From: Roseibium album
GTDB lineage: Bacteria > Pseudomonadota > Alphaproteobacteria > Rhizobiales > Stappiaceae
Assembly: GCA_001404055.1 (NCBI GenBank)
Contig: CXTY01000014.1
Span: 372,001-436,000, forward strand
Length of the DNA stretch: 64,000 nt
Direction of reading: 5' to 3'
Shown piece after piece: positions 28,301 through 36,205 of the stretch (position 1 is its first letter; every line of letters begins with the position of its first letter). The position numbers were made by a program, and so were the translations under genes. Below the pieces are notes generated by a model. That model searched no databases. It was given only the letters and a program-made list of their open reading frames with translations, and was not told the DNA's origin.

Positions 28301-28708
28301 ATGAGCACACCGCAAGACTGGCCGGAACTTCCACCAATCCAGACCGGTATCAAGGGAAGATGTCCGCGTTGCGGAGAGGGAAAGATTTTTGATGGTTTCC
28401 TCACGCTGAGACCCAAGTGCGATCACTGCGAACTTGACTACAGCTTTGCTGACCCTGCCGACGGCCCGGCCTTTTTTGTCATTTGCTTTGGCTGCGTTCC
28501 AGCAGTCGCCTTCGGCATCTGGCTGGAGCTTGCGTTTACTGCGCCCTACTGGGTCCACCTGGTAACGACGCTGCCACTGATCCTTCTGACCTGCATACCA
28601 ATCCTGCGCCCTTTGAAAGGCTGGATGGTCGCCAGCCAGTTTTTCTACAAGGCGGAAGAAGGCAAGCTCGATACGTCTCACCTACAAGCCTCGGACAATC
28701 AGACCTGA
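28301..28708 (+). CDS. DUF983 family membrane protein
   Basis: 135 residues. An N-terminal zinc-ribbon-like part (GRCPRCGEGKIFDGFLTLRPKCDHCELDY, two CxxC pairs) leads into ADPADGPAFFVICFGCVPAVAFGIWLEL and a second segment HLVTTLPLILLTCIPILRPLKGW. This arrangement defines DUF983, found in most Alphaproteobacteria and sometimes near cytochrome oxidase genes. Function is not known. GGAAGGACAG precedes the ATG. It is followed by a strong terminator and stands alone. Confidence 0.85.
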   Translation: MSTPQDWPELPPIQTGIKGRCPRCGEGKIFDGFLTLRPKCDHCELDYSFADPADGPAFFVICFGCVPAVAFGIWLELAFTAPYWVHLVTTLPLILLTCIPILRPLKGWMVASQFFYKAEEGKLDTSHLQASDNQT

Positions 28709-28754
28709 CCTGGACGGATTGGGTCCGGGAGCTGGTTCTGAAACTGACTGAGGT

Positions 28755-28796
28755 GGGCGGCTGTATCGGGACGGGCGATACGCCGCCCTGTTTTTT
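28755..28796 (+). terminator. Rho-independent terminator after the DUF983 gene
   Basis: GGGCGGC (28755-28761) pairs with GCCGCCC (28782-28788), continued inward by GTATCG/CGATAC around one bulged base, and is followed by TGTTTTTT. Confidence 0.85.
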
Positions 28797-28832
28797 GGCG
28801 CGTGCTGACAACTTGAAGACAAAACCTGCGCG

Positions 28833-30962
28833 TTAAACCGCCCTCACCCACACCGCTGTATCGTGAAACGCGGCCCCACCGTATGGAGCGACGGGATCGG
28901 CTCCGATAAGCGTGTTGATGCCTCGACCGTCTTCAAACGAACTGTTCGGCCAGATGCCTTCCGAAATCACGGTTCCGGGTGCGACGGTCTCCACGTGGCG
29001 CGCATGGAGCGTCACCACGCCGCGCTTGTTGCCCATTTTCACCTTGGCCCCGTCTTCAATGCCAAAGCGTGCAGCTTCTTTCGAACGAAGCCAGACTTCT
29101 GGACGCTGTTCTTTTTTCTTCGAACTGTCCGTTTCAGTGAACGATGAATTGAGGAAGGACCGCGCCGGGGACGTAACCAGTCTGAAGGGATGCTGCTCAT
29201 CGGCAAGCTCGATACTGTCCCACTGATCGGGCAGTTCGGGCATTGTTGACCAGGGCCCGAAGACGGTGTCGCCATCCGGCTTGTTGGGTGCAGCTGAGCG
29301 TCCCCAGTCAGGCTTGAAGTGGAACTTCATGTCGGCATGGCCGAAGCCGTTCAGATAGTGCGACGTTTCGAAGTCCGGCTGCAAGTCACGCCACCTGTTG
29401 GCTTCTAGATCAGCCAGAGTGCCAAAACCGGAATTCTGCAACATCCAGTCGATATGGTCGCGTGCGCTCATATCAAATCCTGCATGCGACTTTGATTCAA
29501 CGCGTCTGGCTATCTCATTGATTACAAATATATTCTCTCTTGGTCCTTCTGGCGGCTCGACGGCTTTAGGCCCCAAAAGAAAATACTGATGACCGCCACC
29601 CTTGTAGATGTCGTCATGCTCAAGAAACTGTGTCGCCGGCAACACGATATCGGCCATCTTGGCGGTATCGGTCATGAACTGCTCATGGACAACCGTGAAG
29701 AGATCCTCGCGCGCAAAACCCTGCCTGACCAACTCCTGTTCAGGCGCCACGGACATCGGGTTGGTGTTCTGGATCAACATGGCCTTGACCGGAGGCCCGC
29801 CAAGCAGCGACGCCTCATCTCCGGTCAGGATCCGGCCGATCAGGCTCTGGTCGAGCGCTCGAACAGATATGTCTTTCAACGACCCTGCGTCGATCATTTC
29901 CTTGTTGAACTGAAACAGGCCGCCATTGTTGTGAAACGCGCCGCCACCTTCATATTTGTAACTGCCGGTAATGGCGGCAATCGAGCAGGCGGCATGCATG
30001 CCGACAACGCCATTGCGGGAGCGGGTAAAGCCATATCCGAGACGGAAGAAGGTCTTCTTCGTTTCACCGATGAGTTTTGCCACGTCCTCGATCTGCGAGG
30101 CTTCAAGACCGGTAATGTCTGCCGCCCATTCGGGTGTTTTCTTCTCAAGGTGTGCTTCAAGTTCCCTCGGACAGTCGGTGTATTTGTCCAGGTACTCCCA
30201 GTCCGCATGTCCGTCCCGGAACAACACATGCATGATCGCGCAGGCAAGTGCGGCGTCTGTACCGGGTTTCAGGATCAGACCTATATCGGCCTGTTTCATT
30301 GTCTCTGTCTGGTAGACGTCAACCACGAAGATGCGAGCGCCGCGCTTCTTGCGCGCGGCAATCGCGTGGGTCATCACGTTGACCTGGGTGGCGACCGGAT
30401 TGGTGCCCCAGATAATCACCTGGTCTGACTTTGCCATCTCGCGTGGATCCGGACCAGTAAGACTGCCGGTTCCGGCCACATAACCCGTCCAGGCCATGTT
30501 GGTGCAAAAACTGTCAAACTGACGGGAATAGCGTTTGGTGTGGCGCAACCGATGAATACTGTCGCGCTGTACCAAGCCCATTGTGCCAGCGTAGTAATAG
30601 GGCCAGACGCTTTCCGCACCGAATTCTGTTTCTGCTGCCAGAAATTTTTTGGCAATCAGATCCAGAGCTTCATCCCAGGACGTTTCCTCAAATGTACCCT
30701 CACCCTTCTTGCCGACGCGGCGCATGGGCTTGAGAAGACGCTCCGGGTGATAGAGACGCTCCGGATATCGCGCGACCTTGGCGCAGATGACGCCAGCCGT
30801 GTAATCGTTGTCCTTCGCCCCGTTCAGCCGTTTGACATCGCCGTGTGGATAGAAATGCACGTCCAGAGCACAGCTCGACGGGCAATCGTGCGGACAGGCA
30901 GAATAAGTGCTTTTGGGTGGCTGCTGGGTCATCTGGGTCCAGTTGGCTGACACTGTTGCCAA
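28833..30962 (-). CDS. Molybdopterin-dependent oxidoreductase, DMSO reductase superfamily
   Basis: Large catalytic-type subunit of 709 residues. N-terminal [4Fe-4S] site Cys23, Cys27, Cys31 and Cys60 (CPHDCPSSC ... GVICAKV), the bis-MGD binding core, and a C-terminal dinucleotide-binding domain with MGNKRGVVTLHARHVETVAPG. In the region of the molybdenum ligand I read DSFCTNMAWTG, so Cys153 is the likely ligand. Relatives are often labelled formate dehydrogenase or BisC-like without proof. No Tat signal and no gene for an electron-transfer, membrane or NAD-binding subunit adjoins it, so the electron partner is unknown. The start is TTG at 30962 or ATG at 30932; neither has a strong ribosome site. 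Confidence 0.87.
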   Translation of the reverse strand: MATVSANWTQMTQQPPKSTYSACPHDCPSSCALDVHFYPHGDVKRLNGAKDNDYTAGVICAKVARYPERLYHPERLLKPMRRVGKKGEGTFEETSWDEALDLIAKKFLAAETEFGAESVWPYYYAGTMGLVQRDSIHRLRHTKRYSRQFDSFCTNMAWTGYVAGTGSLTGPDPREMAKSDQVIIWGTNPVATQVNVMTHAIAARKKRGARIFVVDVYQTETMKQADIGLILKPGTDAALACAIMHVLFRDGHADWEYLDKYTDCPRELEAHLEKKTPEWAADITGLEASQIEDVAKLIGETKKTFFRLGYGFTRSRNGVVGMHAACSIAAITGSYKYEGGGAFHNNGGLFQFNKEMIDAGSLKDISVRALDQSLIGRILTGDEASLLGGPPVKAMLIQNTNPMSVAPEQELVRQGFAREDLFTVVHEQFMTDTAKMADIVLPATQFLEHDDIYKGGGHQYFLLGPKAVEPPEGPRENIFVINEIARRVESKSHAGFDMSARDHIDWMLQNSGFGTLADLEANRWRDLQPDFETSHYLNGFGHADMKFHFKPDWGRSAAPNKPDGDTVFGPWSTMPELPDQWDSIELADEQHPFRLVTSPARSFLNSSFTETDSSKKKEQRPEVWLRSKEAARFGIEDGAKVKMGNKRGVVTLHARHVETVAPGTVISEGIWPNSSFEDGRGINTLIGADPVAPYGGAAFHDTAVWVRAV

Positions 30963-30969
30963 GCGTTAT

Positions 30970-31002
30970 GAAAACCAAAAGAGGCGCCGTCAAGCGCCTC
31001 TT
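30970..31002 (-). terminator. Terminator of the YHYH gene
   Basis: AAGAGGCGC (30979-30987) and GCGCCTCTT (30994-31002) form a perfect 9-bp stem with a six-base loop. Read on the minus strand the hairpin follows the YHYH stop and runs into TTTTGGTTTT. Confidence 0.75.
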
Positions 31003-31030
31003 CCATCAACTTTAATCTCTCAAGGTAAGG

Positions 31031-32131
31031 TCAGCTGCCACTGCACGGCGAGCGACCGCCCTGCCTGGGCCCTTGACCGGGTCCACGGCCCGCGCCTGGA
31101 GGTGGCCGGCGTCCACCGGGCAGAAGTCTGGGTGGGCGACCACCCTGAGCTTGAATGAGCTCGACTGACGCTGCGCTATTGTCGGTCATGGTTGCAAAAT
31201 CGATGGTTGGCTGGATGTCTTCCTCGCCGATATCACCCCGGATGCCGCGCCCTTTCAGGCGGGTAAAACTTGCATTCGGGCTGCCCATCCAACAGCGAGG
31301 TATAAAGGGAAATGTATCTGTCAGGATGTAATGATAAGTGCCTTTTGGATATTCGGGCGTAACGGCAAACCGGCCGTTACACTGGTCGAGGTCGCCTGCG
31401 CCGGACACAAACCCCCAATCCTTTGTGAATTTACCGTCGTAGCGACCTCCTGGACCGCTTGGCCGTGTACCGCTTTTAACCCGATAACTGCTCTTGAGCT
31501 TTTTAACCCGGGATTTCTGTTCCGGATTGGAATAGCCGTATTGTCCGTAAATCGGAAAACCGTCAGCCGCGTAGCCGACCATGGCCGGAACGGAGTTACC
31601 ACCGCTGGAGGCAACCACTCCCTTTGGAATACCGTGGTAATGATACGTGCCATCCGGCTGCACATGAGCGTTATATTTATCAAGGCCCAGCTTGCAGGCA
31701 CCGCCCATTGCCTCATAATTCCAGCCCGACCGGCGATTGTTCTGCCAAAACTCCGCCGTTCCCGGATCCATCACCACGCCATTTATCGCAATTCCAAAAA
31801 CAGCGTGTTGTGCGCTCTTTGCGCGACTGTTCTTACGCGGATTGAGCGGAACCTTGAGATTGTAATTCTTCTTGGAAATGCTGTGCGGGTTATTTCGGTT
31901 TGGAAACCGGCCGGGTGCCTTTATGGGATAGCCGTTGGCACGGATACGGCGGGAATTGCCATTTACCGTTATATCTGCCGATGCCTCGGCCTCGGGAAGC
32001 AAGAGGTTCCAGATTTCATCACCGATATCTGCTTGTTCGACAGGTTCTTCACCGCTCAAAGGTTCAGAACTGTCATGAGCTGCTGCGGGTAACGCAATCA
32101 ACACGCCTGCAAGCGCAAGACTTATTCGCAT
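31031..32131 (-). CDS. Exported YHYH-domain protein with Pro/Gly/Arg-rich tail
   Basis: 366 residues from the ATG at 32131 (GGGAGAAAGAGA upstream). A signal peptide (ISLALAGVLIALPAAAHD) is followed by the YHYH domain, shown by GTYHYHGIPKGV, GYAADGFPIYGQYG and the second GTYHYILTDTFPFIPRCW, with Asn-Gly and Asp residues around (GIAINGVVMDPG). The domain occurs in secreted bacterial and eukaryotic proteins of unknown function. The last ~40 residues are almost only Gly, Pro and Arg (GGRPPRLLPGGRRPP and on) ending in SPCSGS, a disordered tail that might bind polyanions. The gene is monocistronic. Confidence 0.85.
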   Translation of the reverse strand: MRISLALAGVLIALPAAAHDSSEPLSGEEPVEQADIGDEIWNLLLPEAEASADITVNGNSRRIRANGYPIKAPGRFPNRNNPHSISKKNYNLKVPLNPRKNSRAKSAQHAVFGIAINGVVMDPGTAEFWQNNRRSGWNYEAMGGACKLGLDKYNAHVQPDGTYHYHGIPKGVVASSGGNSVPAMVGYAADGFPIYGQYGYSNPEQKSRVKKLKSSYRVKSGTRPSGPGGRYDGKFTKDWGFVSGAGDLDQCNGRFAVTPEYPKGTYHYILTDTFPFIPRCWMGSPNASFTRLKGRGIRGDIGEEDIQPTIDFATMTDNSAASVELIQAQGGRPPRLLPGGRRPPPGAGRGPGQGPRQGGRSPCSGS

Positions 32132-32251
32132 TCTCTTTCTCCCAATCACACTACCCCGACACAATCAGTATGAAACCAAATCGACTGGAAGGCTGTCGCC
32201 CATTCGTAAGAATGTGTAACAGGTTGTAACAACGAGAAGCGCTTGAAATGA

Positions 32252-32286
32252 CAACAAAAAAGCCGGCTCACTGAGCCGGCTTTCTC
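32252..32286 (-). terminator. Terminator of ndk
   Basis: AAAGCCGGCTCA and TGAGCCGGCTTT form the stem. On the minus strand, just past the ndk stop at 32306, it ends in TTTTTTGTTG. Confidence 0.9.
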
Positions 32287-32305
32287 AAAATTCTGGTGTT
32301 GAAGC

Positions 32306-32728
32306 TTAGCCGACGAGTTCGGTGCCGGAGAACCAGAAAGCAATTTCTTCAGCAGCGGTTTCTGGCGCATCGGAACCATGAACCGAGTTTTCTCCAATGG
32401 AAAGCGCATGTGCCTTGCGGATCGTGCCTTCAGCAGCTTCAGCCGGGTTGGTTGCGCCCATGACTTCACGGTTCTTTGCAATTGCGCCTTCACCTTCCAG
32501 AACCTGAACGACGGTCGGGCCGGAAGACATGAATTCGGTCAGCTCGCCGAAGAACGGACGCTCTTTGTGAACGGCGTAGAAACCTTCAGCTTCGCGCAGA
32601 GACATCCAAACGCGCTTGGAAGCAACAACACGCAGGCCGGCTTCTTCCAGCTTTGCGGTGATGGCGCCGGTCAGGTTGCGCTTGGTTGCGTCCGGCTTGA
32701 TCATGGAAAACGTGCGTTCAATCGCCAT
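32306..32728 (-). CDS. ndk: Nucleoside diphosphate kinase
   Basis: Transfers the gamma-phosphate of ATP to NDPs through a phosphohistidine. 140 residues, the normal bacterial length. It shows [20 protein letters not shown] at the N-terminus, the substrate pocket block [16 protein letters not shown], and the active-site segment [23 protein letters not shown] with the catalytic His. It stands alone with its own terminator. Confidence 0.98.
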   Translation of the reverse strand: MAIERTFSMIKPDATKRNLTGAITAKLEEAGLRVVASKRVWMSLREAEGFYAVHKERPFFGELTEFMSSGPTVVQVLEGEGAIAKNREVMGATNPAEAAEGTIRKAHALSIGENSVHGSDAPETAAEEIAFWFSGTELVG

Positions 32729-32966
32729 GGTTTTGTCTTTCTCATTTCATGAGTGGGGGCAGCCTTGCTGCCAGAACGGGAATTCGAAATTCGCGGCCTT
32801 AATAACGGGGCCGCGCCTGCCCCGCAAGGGGGCGCTGTCATGACATTTTCATGTCAGCCCCTACTTCAGATCCATTGAAGCTGCTAACAATGCCGATTAA
32901 TGACGAATGTGCCCTTGGTACATGTAGCGAGATAACAGCCCAACCAGACATGGGGTTCCTTGGACG

Positions 32967-33839
32967 ATGACGAAGATGACAGCCGAATTTACCCGCATTT
33001 TGTCCGGCTTTTTCAAACTGACATCCATGTTTCTTGTCATCTTCACGTTTTCCCTCTCAACAGGCAAAGCGCAGGAGGACGGTTTCTCCGGTCTTGAGGA
33101 CAGATTAGCAGAACTGTCCTCTGACGATCTTGAGGAACTTCTGGTGTTTGTGGCCGGAAACGCCCTCTTCACGCTCTACCATGAGGGTGGTCACATGCTG
33201 GTCTCCGAGCTCGAACTGCCGGTATTGGCTCAGGAAGAAGACGCCGTCGACAATCTGGCGACCGTATCAATGCTGTCGGCTGATACCGATGACATGGATC
33301 TGCTGCTTACCAATGCCATGGTCGGTTGGTTCCTGATTTCGGATGAAAATTATGATGATCTGATTTTCTATGACGAACATGATCTGGACCAACAAAGAGG
33401 CTATCGGATGTTGTGTCTGATGGTTGGTGCAGACGAGGATGCGTTTATGGAACTAGCTCAGGATCTGGGCCTGCCCGAAGACCGGATCGAGACCTGCGGT
33501 TTCGACTATGATCAGACTGCTGAGTCCTGGGAATTTGCAACTGAACCCTTTGTCCGCGACGAAGAAACCCCTGCCGGTAAGATCAAGGTTATTCATGAAG
33601 ATGCACCAGGGAGCCTTGCGGTGTTTTCCTTGTTCCTGAAAGAAAGCGAACTCATGGAACAGGTCGCCATGGAACTGGATACCCTATACGACCTGCCTGA
33701 AACCGTCACTTTTCGCGCGGCTGCCTGTGGAATGGAAAACGCGTTCTGGGATCCTCAAGCTCGCGAAGTCACGCTTTGCCACGAGCTGCTGGGGGGATTT
33801 GCGGCTATTTACCTGAATGTTCTGGCGGACGAAGGTTAG
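32967..33839 (+). CDS. DUF4344 putative metallopeptidase, exported
   Basis: 290 residues. After a hydrophobic N-terminal segment (LTSMFLVIFTFSLSTGKAQ, likely a signal peptide) comes the DUF4344 signature ALFTLYHEGGHMLVSELELPVLAQEEDAVDNLATVSML, with a zinc-type HEGGH (72-76) and an acidic EEDAVD segment after it. Later Cys pairs (TCGFDYDQT; AACGMENAFWD ... LCHELLGG) are also family features. Activity has not been shown for the family to my knowledge. Its last 35 bases overlap the convergent AraC-type gene's 3' end. Confidence 0.82.
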   Translation: MTKMTAEFTRILSGFFKLTSMFLVIFTFSLSTGKAQEDGFSGLEDRLAELSSDDLEELLVFVAGNALFTLYHEGGHMLVSELELPVLAQEEDAVDNLATVSMLSADTDDMDLLLTNAMVGWFLISDENYDDLIFYDEHDLDQQRGYRMLCLMVGADEDAFMELAQDLGLPEDRIETCGFDYDQTAESWEFATEPFVRDEETPAGKIKVIHEDAPGSLAVFSLFLKESELMEQVAMELDTLYDLPETVTFRAAACGMENAFWDPQAREVTLCHELLGGFAAIYLNVLADEG

Positions 33840-34866
33840 GGTCCGGAACCTTGAGTTTTTTGCGAAATGATGCGGGAGCTTCCCCGTAGACTTTCTGAAA
33901 TTCCCTGTAGAAATTTGAGCGGGTCAGGAACCCCACCTTCTCCTGAATGCTGGCGATCGGCTCTTTCGAATTCGCGAGCAGCTGCGCTGCCTCCCTCAAT
34001 CGCACCTGGTTCACGAACTGACTGACATTCACGCCTGAGCACTGGTTGATCGCCTGCGACAAGTCCCTGTCTGGAACACCGACCCTTCGGGCCAGTCTGG
34101 TAAGCGTCAAGCCAGGGTCCTTGTACAGGCCCTTTTCGGTCAAAACCCGTTGAGCTTTCTCTACCAGATCGGCGCGGATTGCACTTTCCTCATTGCAAAC
34201 CTTTTCCTTACCTCTTTGGCGTCCGGACTGTGTTCGCAATGCCTCCACCAGCAAGCCCGTCACAACAATCAGGAACAAGAGACTCACGATGGAGATCGTG
34301 ACTGCCGCTGTTGCGTCCATCTCCTGTGCAAAGAGGAATGCAACAAAGATATCGATCGTAAGTGTTGCCAGTATCATCGCGACGGCAAACCCAAGCAGTT
34401 TGAGGAGTACTTCGCCAAGCCTTGTCGGAGCTTGCGAAAACTGGTCCGGCCCGCGGCGCCAAAGCCGAAACAGCGCTGCCGTGTAAACCGCAAATGCCCC
34501 GGCGATCAGACTGTCGATATATCCGCTGAACGGTATTGGAATGAACATCGCCAGTGAGAAGCCCAAGGCGATGAACGCGTTATGAACGAGCCTGCGCCGG
34601 GTCTCATCAACGGGTACGGTTAGAGAGAGAAATGAAAGATAAACAGCCGGAGCGATCCACACTGGAAGCATCCGCTGAACAACCAAGAGGTCGAAGTATC
34701 CGAGCGCGAACCGTGCGCCGACAAGAGCGGCTTCAAGGGCCATCAGACTAAACATCAGCAGAAAAAGCTGCCTTGAAAGACGTGGCAGAGCCCGCCAGAA
34801 AAACACCATTACGCCGAGCGCCAGAAAAAATACGGCAAGCAAAAAAGAGACGGGAATGCTGATCAT
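33805..34866 (-). CDS. Membrane-bound AraC-family transcription regulator
   Basis: 353 residues in two parts. The first ~215 residues carry about seven membrane segments (ISIPVSFLLAVFFLALGVMVFFW, LFLLMFSLMALEAALVGARFAL and so on); the last ~110 form an AraC/XylS double helix-turn-helix (LTLTRLARRVGVPDRDLSQAINQ ... ANSKEPIASIQEKVGFLTRSNFYREFQKVYGEAPASFRKKL). Such one-component membrane regulators sense signals in or outside the membrane. It is divergent from an exported alpha/beta hydrolase, with a dyad between them, so regulation of that gene is plausible. Confidence 0.88.
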   Translation of the reverse strand: MISIPVSFLLAVFFLALGVMVFFWRALPRLSRQLFLLMFSLMALEAALVGARFALGYFDLLVVQRMLPVWIAPAVYLSFLSLTVPVDETRRRLVHNAFIALGFSLAMFIPIPFSGYIDSLIAGAFAVYTAALFRLWRRGPDQFSQAPTRLGEVLLKLLGFAVAMILATLTIDIFVAFLFAQEMDATAAVTISIVSLLFLIVVTGLLVEALRTQSGRQRGKEKVCNEESAIRADLVEKAQRVLTEKGLYKDPGLTLTRLARRVGVPDRDLSQAINQCSGVNVSQFVNQVRLREAAQLLANSKEPIASIQEKVGFLTRSNFYREFQKVYGEAPASFRKKLKVPDPNLRPPEHSGK

Positions 34867-34898
34867 ACCTGACCCGTTCTGGGAAACATGCTGATATT

Positions 34899-34942
34899 CC
34901 TGTCCTTTATCACGTTTCAGGACAAAACGCGGGCTGTCCTGA
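34899..34942. promoter_or_regulatory. Candidate operator between the AraC-type and hydrolase genes
   Basis: A perfect dyad TCAGGACA (34917-34924) / TGTCCTGA (34935-34942) with a 10-base spacer. The half-site CTGTCCT occurs again in direct orientation at 34900-34906, 34 bases from the copy at 34934-34940. Clustered half-sites are usual for AraC-type regulators. Confidence 0.45.
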
Positions 34943-35004
34943 GATTGTCAACGGACCGACGATAAAGCAACTGAAGGTCATCGCAATTCACCTTCGGAGC
35001 TCTC

Positions 35005-36093
35005 ATGATGTGTCGCATTACACGATTTATTCGCAGTCGCGGACTGCACCTGACCGCCATCGCGATCACCTTGACGGTGTTCATGGTCCCCTCGGTTTTT
35101 TCCTCTTCAAGCGCCGCTGACAATGCAGGGTCAACTTACGGACCCGGTGTCGCTGAATTGGAGGTCACGGATAGTCATACTGATCGGCCTTTGTCCGGCG
35201 AAATCTGGTTTCCGACGCGAACACCGGAAATAATGAACCGCGCAGACAAGAGCAAGGTTTGGCAGATGGCGCTTGCGGACAAGAGCGGCGAACCAGCGGA
35301 CGGTCCGTTTCCATTGCTCATCGTCTCTCATGGCATGTATGGCAATACCTTCAATCAGGCGTGGCTGGGATCTGAACTCTCTCGTAGAGGGTTTGTGGTG
35401 GCCATGGTCAATCACCCAGGTACGAGCTCATTTTTGCGCGATCCGGACCAAGCGCGAGAGCTTTGGGAACGGCCGATCGATATCTCCCGTCTGATTTCCC
35501 ACCTGGTTGAAGATAGCGGCTATAAGGAGCTGATTGATACCGACCGAATTTATGCGGCTGGGCACTCTTTGGGTGGATTTACCGTCATGCTGCTGGCAGG
35601 GGCGGAATTTGACACCGGCCGCTACAAATCCGTCTGCGTAGGCAAAGACCTACCAGTTGCCTGCGGTGTTCTGGCTGGCTGGTCAGTCGCAGAAACCAGC
35701 GCTGATCAACGGGAAATGGAAGCCTCACGCAAAGACCCTCGTGTTTTGAGGGTAATCAGCCTCGACCTTGGGGGCACTCCTGTTTTGTCGCGCGAAAGTT
35801 TGAAGGCGTTGGACATTCCAGTGTTGGTACTCGGGTCGGGACGTGCGGACATGCTAAATCAGCGGGTAGAATCTCGCGCACTTGCCAACGTATTGCCGAC
35901 TGACAAGGTGCGTCACCTCGAGCTCGAAGATGCCGGACATTTCGATTTCATGGGCCTGTGCAAACCGGATGGATATGCAATTTTGAAAGAGCATGAACCG
36001 GGTGATGAAATCGTCTGTGTGAAAGGCGGCAAGGCACGCGAACGTCAACATCAGCGGATCGTGCAGGAGATTTTGGACTTTCTCAGAACATAA
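35005..36093 (+). CDS. Exported alpha/beta hydrolase (dienelactone hydrolase / PAF-acetylhydrolase-like)
   Basis: 362 residues. A signal peptide (to about residue 38, ending SSSSAADN) precedes an alpha/beta hydrolase with the strand-loop LLIVSHGMYGNTFN (oxyanion hole), the nucleophile elbow AAGHSLGGF (Ser188), a probable acid near LVLGSGRADMLN and the His in LEDAGHFDFMGLC. The opening block GPGVAELEVTDSHTDRPLSGEIWFPTRT is typical of the family grouped with platelet-activating-factor acetylhydrolase. The natural ester is unknown. Divergent from the AraC-type regulator. Confidence 0.87.
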   Translation: MMCRITRFIRSRGLHLTAIAITLTVFMVPSVFSSSSAADNAGSTYGPGVAELEVTDSHTDRPLSGEIWFPTRTPEIMNRADKSKVWQMALADKSGEPADGPFPLLIVSHGMYGNTFNQAWLGSELSRRGFVVAMVNHPGTSSFLRDPDQARELWERPIDISRLISHLVEDSGYKELIDTDRIYAAGHSLGGFTVMLLAGAEFDTGRYKSVCVGKDLPVACGVLAGWSVAETSADQREMEASRKDPRVLRVISLDLGGTPVLSRESLKALDIPVLVLGSGRADMLNQRVESRALANVLPTDKVRHLELEDAGHFDFMGLCKPDGYAILKEHEPGDEIVCVKGGKARERQHQRIVQEILDFLRT

Positions 36094-36103
36094 TCTTCCC
36101 GGT

Positions 36104-36132
36104 TGTGGCAAATCATGTGCAGGTTTGCCACA
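36104..36132. repeat. Perfect inverted repeat after the hydrolase gene
   Basis: TGTGGCAAA (36104-36112) and TTTGCCACA (36124-36132) flank 11 bases, starting 11 bases past the hydrolase stop. It could be a terminator stem without a U-tract or an operator for the ABC-F gene that starts 73 bases later. Confidence 0.45.
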
Positions 36133-36205
36133 GCACGGCAAAGGAAATTACCTTCTTTCCGCTTTCCGCTTGCATCCTTGAAGCGGGTTCGCCAAACATC
36201 CCGCC

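Noticed and set aside
29589-30428. A 279-residue plus-strand open frame inside the molybdoenzyme gene
   Set aside because: Antisense shadow; the minus-strand protein has intact iron-sulfur and cofactor motifs.
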